Shown here piece by piece: positions 1 to 4,766 of a DNA stretch of 9,707 nucleotides. The DNA lies in the NCBI GenBank assembly GCA_937949585.1, contig CALEDW010000119.1, forward strand, positions 1-9,707, given 5' to 3'. Origin of the DNA: an uncultured Acidimicrobiia bacterium (GTDB lineage: Bacteria > Actinomycetota > Acidimicrobiia > IMCC26256 > CALEDW01). Position numbers and translations under genes: made by a program. Each line of letters starts with the position of its first letter. Position 1 is the stretch's first letter. The notes beneath the pieces are model-generated. The model was given only the letters and a program-made list of their open reading frames with translations, did no database searches and had not been told where the DNA came from.

Positions 1-599
1 CCACCGAGGTCCACATCCTCGCCCGCCCGACGAAGGCCCCGAAGCAGATCGTGCGCGACGTGCAGTCGGTGGCGCTGGCCTCGTTCGGGCTCGAGCTCGA
101 CCGTCGCATCATCTCGGTGGTGCAGCTCGACCGCAACGGCGAGGCCACCGCCGGCCTCGCACCGGTGGCGCCGCGCTTCGCGTTGCGCACCGTGTCGGTG
201 GAGACGAACCGGCTGCGGGCCGTCGCCCGGGTGACGCTCGCCCGTGGGGACGTGGAGGCGGTCGGGTTCGCGGAGGGATCCATCGCCGCTGCGGTGCGCC
301 ACCGGCTCGTGGCCACCGCGACCCTCGACGCGCTGCGCCAGCTCGAGGCCGGCGCCGAGGGGATCGACGTCGACGCCGCGCAGGTGGTGCGCATCGGGGT
401 GCACGACCTCGCGGTGGTGACGGTGGTGTTCGTCTCCCCGCCGCTCGAGCTGCTCGTGGCCGGGGCCGCGGTCGTGCGCGACCGGGCCGAGGCCGACGCA
501 GTGGTGCGGGCGGTGCTCGACGCCACGAACCGCCGGCTCGGCGCCGGCGCCGGTCCGCCGGGGTCCGCCCCCACGCTTGGCGCCCCGCCCGCCGCCTGA
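1..599 (+). CDS. Conserved hypothetical protein, 5'-truncated by window edge
   Basis: The reading frame is already open at base 3 and runs to a TGA at 597-599, so the true start lies upstream. A GTG at 51 is in frame but sits inside conserved-looking sequence (KQIVRDVQS before DRRIISVVQL), so I do not take it as the start. About 198 residues are visible. There is an N-terminal alpha/beta-looking segment with a 'PKQIVRDVQS...DRRIISVVQL' signature. A middle beta-rich part follows (ALRTVSVETNRLRAVARVTL). The C-terminal half alternates helix and strand (TATLDALRQL, VVTVVFVSPPLELLVAGAAVV, VLDATNRRL) and ends in a Gly/Pro/Ala tail. There is no signal peptide or clear membrane helix in the visible part. 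I recall similar 'RDVQS...ISV' proteins of unknown function in Actinobacteria and Firmicutes, but I cannot name a function. It is convergent with the folP-like gene, 37 nt away. Confidence 0.8.
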   Translation, partial: TEVHILARPTKAPKQIVRDVQSVALASFGLELDRRIISVVQLDRNGEATAGLAPVAPRFALRTVSVETNRLRAVARVTLARGDVEAVGFAEGSIAAAVRHRLVATATLDALRQLEAGAEGIDVDAAQVVRIGVHDLAVVTVVFVSPPLELLVAGAAVVRDRAEADAVVRAVLDATNRRLGAGAGPPGSAPTLGAPPAA

Positions 600-606
600 T
601 CCGCTC

Positions 607-620
607 CGGAGCCCCCTCCG
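607..620 (+). terminator. Weak hairpin after the first gene
   Basis: CGGAG-CCCC-CTCCG forms a 5-bp stem with a 4-nt loop, 8 nt after the stop codon of the first gene and in the 37-nt gap between two convergent genes. There is no T-tract, so this is only a candidate terminator. A second 5-bp stem (CGCTG/CAGCG, 629-642) overlaps the stop codon of the opposing gene. Confidence 0.25.
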
Positions 621-636
621 CGGCGCGGCGCTGCGC

Positions 637-1470
637 TCAGCGGTCCACGCGGCCGAGCCGGCGGCCGAGGAGGGCCACGAGGTCGCAGGCCATCTCAACC
701 TCGTGCACGCGGATCACGTGCGCGCCGTGCTCGATGGCCAGGGTGCAGTAGGCGAGCATCCGGTGCGTCTCCGCCTTGCGGGGCACCGGCACCAGCACCG
801 GCGCCCCGGTGGCGGCGAGCAGGTCGAGACGGCGGATGGTGTCGAGCTGGAAGCGGCCGTAGGCGGCGTAGTCGCCGCGGTAGTTGATGCTGAGGCCCGG
901 GTCCACGAGCAGCGGGCCGGCGCCGGCGGCCCGGAGTGCCCGGACCCGTTCGGCGAGCGCGGCGGCGACCTGCGCCGGCCGGTCCGGCCCCAGGTCCCGG
1001 GCCCCGACCGCCAGCGGGTTCTCGCCCTCGATGTGGACGCACACCGCGCCGACGCCGGTGCCGGTCACCAGCGCGACCGTGCGGGGGTCGCGCAACCCGC
1101 CGGTGTCGTTCACGATCGATGCGCCGGCCGCCACCGCCGCCTCGGCGACCTCGGGTTTCCACGTGTCGACCGAGACGCAGAAGCCGTCGGTCACCAGGAG
1201 CTCGAGCGCGGGGAGGAGCCGGTCGAGCTCCTCGGCCACGCTCAGGGGTCGGTTCTCGAAGTGGCTCGACTGGGCCCCGAGGTCGATGATCGACGCGCCC
1301 GCGTCCCGGCACGCCCGGGCCCGGGCCAGCGCCTCGGCCGCCCCGGTCACCACCGCGCTGCGCACCCGGGACTCGGGCGACAGGTTCACGACCGCCATCA
1401 CGTGGGTGGTGGCGTCGTCGAGGTGGAGTTGCCCGCCGCCCGCCCGGACGGGGATGCTGGCCTCCGGCAT
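637..1470 (-). CDS. Dihydropteroate synthase-like protein with altered pABA site
   Basis: A 277-residue pterin-binding TIM-barrel protein of the FolP family, normal in length for DHPS. DHPS joins 6-hydroxymethyl-dihydropterin pyrophosphate to p-aminobenzoate in cytosolic folate synthesis. Against the E. coli enzyme (from memory) the pterin and catalytic positions are kept: N29 (in MAVVNLSPES), D102 (SVDTW), N121 (IVNDTGG), D190 (LLVDPG), K232 (PRKAE), and R254/H256 (RVHEVE). The acceptor loops differ. The usual S-T-R-P is S68-S69-H70-F71, the GFGK after DPG is S-I-N-Y (194-197), and S-R-K is P230-R231-K232. It may therefore be a FolP2-like paralogue using another acceptor, or simply a divergent DHPS. 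RVHEV and SVDTW resemble mycobacterial FolP2. The ATG start has no Shine-Dalgarno but has TATCGT 7 nt upstream, suggesting leaderless translation. The family is secure; the exact reaction is not. Confidence 0.88.
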   Translation of the reverse strand: MPEASIPVRAGGGQLHLDDATTHVMAVVNLSPESRVRSAVVTGAAEALARARACRDAGASIIDLGAQSSHFENRPLSVAEELDRLLPALELLVTDGFCVSVDTWKPEVAEAAVAAGASIVNDTGGLRDPRTVALVTGTGVGAVCVHIEGENPLAVGARDLGPDRPAQVAAALAERVRALRAAGAGPLLVDPGLSINYRGDYAAYGRFQLDTIRRLDLLAATGAPVLVPVPRKAETHRMLAYCTLAIEHGAHVIRVHEVEMACDLVALLGRRLGRVDR

Positions 1471-1477
1471 CTTCGCG

Positions 1478-1483
1478 ACGATA
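1478..1483 (-). promoter_or_regulatory. Candidate leaderless -10 box for the folP-like gene
   Basis: On the minus strand the order is TATCGT, then 7 nt (CGCGAAG), then the ATG at 1470. TAnnnT placed 7 nt before a start codon is the arrangement of leaderless actinobacterial transcripts, and no Shine-Dalgarno is present. No recognisable -35 element is seen 16-18 nt further upstream. Confidence 0.35.
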
Positions 1484-1535
1484 GGGGCGCCGCTTGGCGG
1501 CGCGGGCCCGGCTCCCGATCAGCCGGACCGGACCG

Positions 1536-1892
1536 ATGGACGAGGTGCCCCACCCGGTGCAGGATTCCCCGAACCATCCCGATCCCCGGCACGGTCCCCG
1601 AGGCGACCGCCGGGACCGGCCCGATCGGCGGCCGGCCCATCCGCCCGTCGACCCGGTCGCCGCGCGTCGGGCGCGGATCGCCGGCCGGCTGCGGACCGCC
1701 AAGCGCATCGGCTACAGCGCATTGGCCGGATCGATCCTCGCCTTCGTCGCCGCCGCAGCCGCCGGGTTCCCGGTCGCGCTGGTGGTGCTCAGCGTCGCCG
1801 GTCTGATCGCCGCCTGCGTGATCCTGCCGCTGCCGATCATCCTCGCCTACGGGGTGCGCGCCGCCGAGCGTGAGGAACGGGGGCGGCGGTAG
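1536..1892 (+). CDS. Small two-helix membrane protein of unknown function
   Basis: A 118-residue protein. The first 50 or so residues are rich in Pro, Arg, Asp and His and probably disordered and cytoplasmic. Two hydrophobic segments follow, about 60-78 (SALAGSILAFVAAAAAGF) and 80-105 (ALVVLSVAGLIAACVILPLP and on). The charged tail AAEREERGRR would face the cytosol, giving a helical hairpin. I recall small actinobacterial proteins with the same pattern ending in 'YGVKAAEREER', but none with a known role. I chose ATG 1536 over the in-frame TTG at 1494. The upstream GGACCGGACC is at best a weak ribosome site. The gene is divergent from the folP-like gene across 65 nt and ends 35 nt before the alcohol dehydrogenase, so it may be the first gene of the plus-strand run. 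Confidence 0.7.
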   Translation: MDEVPHPVQDSPNHPDPRHGPRGDRRDRPDRRPAHPPVDPVAARRARIAGRLRTAKRIGYSALAGSILAFVAAAAAGFPVALVVLSVAGLIAACVILPLPIILAYGVRAAEREERGRR

Positions 1893-1895
1893 ATT
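1890..1895 (+). promoter_or_regulatory. Candidate -10 box for adh
   Basis: TAGATT fits the TAnnnT consensus and overlaps the stop codon of the membrane-protein gene. It lies 32 nt before the adh ATG, leaving room for a short leader that carries the GAGGGGA ribosome site. No convincing -35 is seen at 1866-1873, so the alcohol dehydrogenase could equally be cotranscribed with the gene before it. Confidence 0.25.
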
Positions 1896-1927
1896 CCGGC
1901 CGTCCGCCGACACGAGGGGAAACCGCC

Positions 1928-3034
1928 ATGCCCAAGGCTGCCGTCTGCACCGCGATCGGGTCGCCCCTGGAGATCGTCGACCTCGACCTCGACGCCCCCC
2001 ACGCCGGGGAGGTGAAGATCCGCCTCGGCGCCTCAGGGGTGTGCCACTCCGACCTGTCCGTCCAGAACGGCACCCTGCCGGTGGGGCTGCCGGCGGTGCT
2101 GGGCCACGAGGGGGCCGGGACGATCACCGAGGTCGGTGAGGGGGTGGAGCATCTGGCGGTCGGCGATCACGTCGTGGTCTCCTGGGTGCCGCAGTGCGGC
2201 ACCTGCTACTTCTGCATTCGCGACCAGGGGGAGCTGTGCGAGGTCGGCTCGGTGGCGGCGATGAGCGGCGGGCTGCTCGACGCCACCCCCCGTTTCGCCC
2301 GTGACGGCCGGCCGGTGTTCCAGATGGCCGCAGCCGGCACGTTCTCGGAGGAAACGGTGATCCCGGCCATCGGGGCGGTGAAGATCGACCCGTCGATCCC
2401 ACTCGAGGTCGCGGCGCTCATCGGCTGCGGGGTCCTCACCGGCTTCGGCGCGGCCACGAACACCGCCTCCCTCCGCAAGGGTGACACGGTGGCCGTGCTG
2501 GGCTGCGGAGGGGTGGGCCTCAACGTGATCCAGGGCGCCCGTCACGCGGGGGCCGAACGGGTGATCGGGATCGACATGGTGCCGGGCAAGCTGGAGCACG
2601 CCCGACGCTTCGGTGCCACCGACACCGTGAACGCCGCCGACGGTGACCCGGTGACCCAGGTGATGGAGCTCACCGGCGGACGGGGCGCCGACGTCGCCTT
2701 CGAGGTGATCGGGCTGGGACCGACGATCGAGCAGACCTTGGCCATGACCCGTCGGGGCGGCCAAGCGGTGCTCGTCGGCGTACCCCGGTTCGACACCCAG
2801 CTCACCCTCACCCCGGCGGTGGAGTTCCTGTTCAACGAGAAGCAGATCCGCGGTTGCTGGTACGGCAGCTCCAACGTGCACCGTGACGTACCCAGGCTCA
2901 CCAAGCTCTTCGCCGACGGCGAGCTGAAGCTCGCCGAGCTCATCTCCCGCAAGATCAACCTCGAGCAGGTCAATGAGGCGTTGGAGAACATGAGCAGCGG
3001 GGAGATCGCCCGCTCGGTGATCATCTACGACTGA
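1928..3034 (+). CDS. Zn-dependent medium-chain alcohol dehydrogenase, NAD-type
   Basis: A 368-residue zinc MDR dehydrogenase, which oxidises alcohols or reduces aldehydes in the cytosol. The GroES-like domain holds catalytic zinc ligands C39 (GVCHSD) and H60/E61 (GHEGAG), with C167 (IGCGVLTG) as the third. The structural zinc lobe uses C90, C93, C96 and C104. The Rossmann motif GCGGVG is at 192-197, and D216 at the end of the second strand indicates NAD rather than NADP. Length, the extended lobe and the C-terminal NLEQVNEAL...GEIARSVIIYD place it with the AdhD/AdhB-like actinobacterial enzymes (class III-like); some relatives keep a tightly bound cofactor. The substrate is unknown. GAGGGGA at 1914-1920, 7 nt before ATG, fixes the start. 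The next gene, an aldo/keto reductase, starts 41 nt later, so the two redox enzymes are probably cotranscribed. Confidence 0.93.
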   Translation: MPKAAVCTAIGSPLEIVDLDLDAPHAGEVKIRLGASGVCHSDLSVQNGTLPVGLPAVLGHEGAGTITEVGEGVEHLAVGDHVVVSWVPQCGTCYFCIRDQGELCEVGSVAAMSGGLLDATPRFARDGRPVFQMAAAGTFSEETVIPAIGAVKIDPSIPLEVAALIGCGVLTGFGAATNTASLRKGDTVAVLGCGGVGLNVIQGARHAGAERVIGIDMVPGKLEHARRFGATDTVNAADGDPVTQVMELTGGRGADVAFEVIGLGPTIEQTLAMTRRGGQAVLVGVPRFDTQLTLTPAVEFLFNEKQIRGCWYGSSNVHRDVPRLTKLFADGELKLAELISRKINLEQVNEALENMSSGEIARSVIIYD

Positions 3035-3040
3035 TCCCGC

Positions 3041-3058
3041 GGTGCCCGGCCGGGCGCC
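3041..3058 (+). terminator. Hairpin between adh and the aldo/keto reductase gene
   Basis: GGTGCCC-GGCC-GGGCGCC forms a 7-bp stem with one G-U pair and a 4-nt loop. It begins 6 nt after the adh stop and ends 3 nt before the Shine-Dalgarno of the next gene. There is no T-tract. It could be a partial terminator, an mRNA-stability element or a translational control hairpin; the sequence does not decide. Confidence 0.35.
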
Positions 3059-3061
3059 GGG

Positions 3062-3069
3062 AAGGAGGA
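3062..3069 (+). promoter_or_regulatory. Strong Shine-Dalgarno fixing the GTG start at 3076
   Basis: AAGGAGGA ends 6 nt before GTG 3076. It is the best ribosome site on the plus strand of this window and decides the non-ATG start of the aldo/keto reductase. Confidence 0.75.
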
Positions 3070-3075
3070 CGTGCC

Positions 3076-4080
3076 GTGCGCTACCGCCGGTTCGGACGCA
3101 GCGACCTGGTGGTCTCCGAGGTCGGGTTCGGGGTCTGGACCCTGGCCAGCGACTGGTGGGGCAAGGTGGAAGATCCCGCCGCGATGCTCGCCGCCGCGTT
3201 CGACGCCGGGATCACGTTCTACGACACCGCCCCGGTGTACGGCGCCGACGGCGTCGGCGAGTCCCTGCTCGCACCGTTCCTCGCCGCCCACCGCGACGAG
3301 GTGGTGCTCACCACCAAGTGCGGCTACGACCTGGCCGGCGAACGGATGGGAACCCAATCCGAACGCCCGCAGGACTTCCGACCCGAGGCCGTGCGGGCCC
3401 AGTGCGAGGCGTCGCTGCGCCGGCTCGGCACCGACCACATCGACCTGTACCAACTGCACAACGCGCGCCTCGACCCGATCCTCGACGACGCGCTCTGGGA
3501 GGAGCTGGACCGTCTGCGCGCCGACGGCAAGATCCGCGAGATCGGTGTGGCCCTGGGGCCGGCCATCGGCTGGGTGGAGGAGGGGATCGAGGCCATCCGA
3601 CGCCGGCCCATCGTGTCGCTGCAGACCGTGTTCAACGTGCTGGAGCAGGAACCGGGCCGGACCTTCGCCGCCGAGACCCGGGTCCGGGCCGGGGAGGTTG
3701 GGCTCATCTCCCGCGTCCCGCACGCCTCCGACGTGCTGTCGGGCAAGGTGACCCGCGACACCACCTTCGCCCCGGGCGACCATCGGTCCCACCGCAACCC
3801 GGACAACATGCTGGACAACTTCGACAAGGCGGAACGCCTCGCGTTCCTGTGGGAGGGCACCGGTCGAACGATGGGCCAGGCCGCGATCGCCGGGATCCTG
3901 GCCAACCCGGCGTTCACCACCGTGCTGCCGACCTGCGTCACCCCCGAGGAGGTGCGGGAGTACGCGGCGGCCTCCGACCTGCCGCTCACCGCCGAGGAAG
4001 CCGCTCGCCTCGACGCGCTGTGGGCCGAGAACTTCGGGGTGGTGAACCGGTACGAGATGCCGTTGAAGTCGAGTCGATGA
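3076..4080 (+). CDS. Aldo/keto reductase
   Basis: A 334-residue single-domain (alpha/beta)8 NAD(P)H-dependent oxidoreductase of the COG0667-type AKR family, cytosolic. The opening RYRRFGRSDLVVSEVGFG is typical of the family. The catalytic tetrad is visible as D50 (FYDTAPVYG), Y55, K81 (TTKCGYD) and H128 (LYQLHNA). GKIREIGVA (about 151-159) is the usual strand-6 motif. The C-terminal TMGQAAIAGILANPAFTTVLPTCVTPEEV (about 265-293) matches the cofactor-binding end, where many members have 'IPG' instead of 'LPT'. Related enzymes act on sugars, hydroxy-ketones or aldehydes; no substrate can be read from the sequence. The gene lies 41 nt after adh, and the pair could share a pathway, for example aldose oxidation or aldehyde removal, which is inference only. 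The TetR gene starts 67 nt downstream. Confidence 0.92.
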   Translation: MRYRRFGRSDLVVSEVGFGVWTLASDWWGKVEDPAAMLAAAFDAGITFYDTAPVYGADGVGESLLAPFLAAHRDEVVLTTKCGYDLAGERMGTQSERPQDFRPEAVRAQCEASLRRLGTDHIDLYQLHNARLDPILDDALWEELDRLRADGKIREIGVALGPAIGWVEEGIEAIRRRPIVSLQTVFNVLEQEPGRTFAAETRVRAGEVGLISRVPHASDVLSGKVTRDTTFAPGDHRSHRNPDNMLDNFDKAERLAFLWEGTGRTMGQAAIAGILANPAFTTVLPTCVTPEEVREYAAASDLPLTAEEAARLDALWAENFGVVNRYEMPLKSSR

Positions 4081-4123
4081 GGATCCACGTCGCCGGCTCG
4101 ACCCCACGACCGACCTGCGGCGC

Positions 4124-4136
4124 GGTCCTCGGGACC
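4124..4136. promoter_or_regulatory. Inverted repeat upstream of tetR, possible operator
   Basis: GGTCC-TCG-GGACC has perfect 5-bp arms and a 3-nt centre. It lies in the 67-nt gap before the TetR gene, 11 nt upstream of its ATG, where an autoregulatory operator would sit. A closely related perfect palindrome occurs at 9672-9685. Five-base arms are short for TetR binding, so this is a hypothesis. Confidence 0.3.
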
Positions 4137-4147
4137 TGAGCGCCGGC

Positions 4148-4756
4148 ATGACCGTCCGGCTCCCGGCGGTGCGCCGGCGCCGCCAGCTCCTCGACGTGGC
4201 CTGCACGCTGTTCGCCGAGCGAGGGTTCCACGCCACCTCCATGGAGGACGTCGCCGAGGCGGCCGGGGTGACCAAACCGGTCCTGTACCAGCACTTCGGC
4301 TCGAAGCGGGCGCTGTACCGGGAGCTGCTCGAGGAGGTGGACGCCGCCCTCGTCGACCGGCTACGCCGGGCCACCGCCGCGGCGGCCACGCCGCGGCGTC
4401 GGGTGGAAGCCGGCTTCGAGGCCTACTTCGCGTTCGTGACCGAGCGGCGCGACGCGTTCCGGCTGCTGTTCGGGGCCTCGGTCCGCAACGACGCCGAGTT
4501 CGCCACCATCGCCGGGAGAGCGATCGATCGGATCGCCGAGCTCATCGCCTCCCTGATCGAGATCGACGTCTCCCCCGCCCATCGCCTCGCCCTGGCCCAC
4601 GCCGTGGTGGGGATGGCCGAGGCCACCAGTCGCCGCTTCCCGCCCGACGGGAAGGGCACCGACCCGGTCCTCCTGGCCCGCTGGCTCGCCGAGCTGACCT
4701 GGTTCGGCCTGCGGGGTGTACGCCCCGACCCCGGGGGCGACCGGACCCGCCCCTAG
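4148..4756 (+). CDS. TetR-family transcriptional regulator
   Basis: A 202-residue one-component regulator. The N-terminal DNA-binding domain spans about 8-58: the first helix is RRQLLDVACTLFAERGFHAT, and the helix-turn-helix is at 33-52 (MEDVAEAAGVTKPVLYQHF), followed by GSKRALYREL. The remainder is an all-helical ligand/dimer domain (about 60-190), whose effector cannot be predicted. An Ala-rich linker at about 74-85 is encoded by a repeated 10-bp GC palindrome. There is no clear Shine-Dalgarno before ATG 4148. The gene is co-directional with its neighbours, 67 nt after the aldo/keto reductase and 10 nt before the xfp start. It could control itself, the adh/AKR pair, or xfp-ackA; the tight junction favours the last, but this is inference. 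Confidence 0.93.
   Translation: MTVRLPAVRRRRQLLDVACTLFAERGFHATSMEDVAEAAGVTKPVLYQHFGSKRALYRELLEEVDAALVDRLRRATAAAATPRRRVEAGFEAYFAFVTERRDAFRLLFGASVRNDAEFATIAGRAIDRIAELIASLIEIDVSPAHRLALAHAVVGMAEATSRRFPPDGKGTDPVLLARWLAELTWFGLRGVRPDPGGDRTRP
4375..4398. repeat. Duplicated 10-bp GC palindrome inside tetR
   Basis: CGCCGCGGCG occurs twice, at 4375-4384 and 4389-4398, separated by GCCA. Because the unit is itself a palindrome, the pair is both a direct and an inverted repeat and can fold as a 10-bp hairpin. It encodes part of the Ala-rich linker (AAAATPRR), so codon-level low complexity is the simplest explanation. Confidence 0.6.
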
Positions 4757-4759
4757 CCT
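4754..4759 (+). promoter_or_regulatory. Candidate leaderless -10 box for xfp
   Basis: TAGCCT, which shares its first three bases with the tetR stop codon, lies exactly 7 nt (GCCGGTC) before GTG 4767. xfp has no Shine-Dalgarno, so transcription starting at the start codon is plausible and would let xfp-ackA be expressed apart from tetR. No -35-like element is visible at about 4731-4736. Confidence 0.35.
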
Positions 4760-4766
4760 GCCGGTC

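Noticed and set aside
51..53. GTG as start of the first gene
   Set aside because: The frame is open to the window edge and the residues before it (PTKAPKQI) belong to the conserved-looking segment.
1494..1496. TTG start for the small membrane protein
   Set aside because: TTG is rare and has no ribosome site; ATG 1536 is in frame and keeps both membrane segments.
577..1806. 409-codon plus-strand open frame over the folP-like gene
   Set aside because: Low-complexity Arg/Gly/Pro/Ala translation opposite a gene with real DHPS motifs.
4716..4766. Upstream GTG start for xfp
   Set aside because: It would overlap tetR by 41 nt and add a Pro/Gly/Ala stretch before the conserved N-terminal region. 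GTG 4767 gives normal family length.
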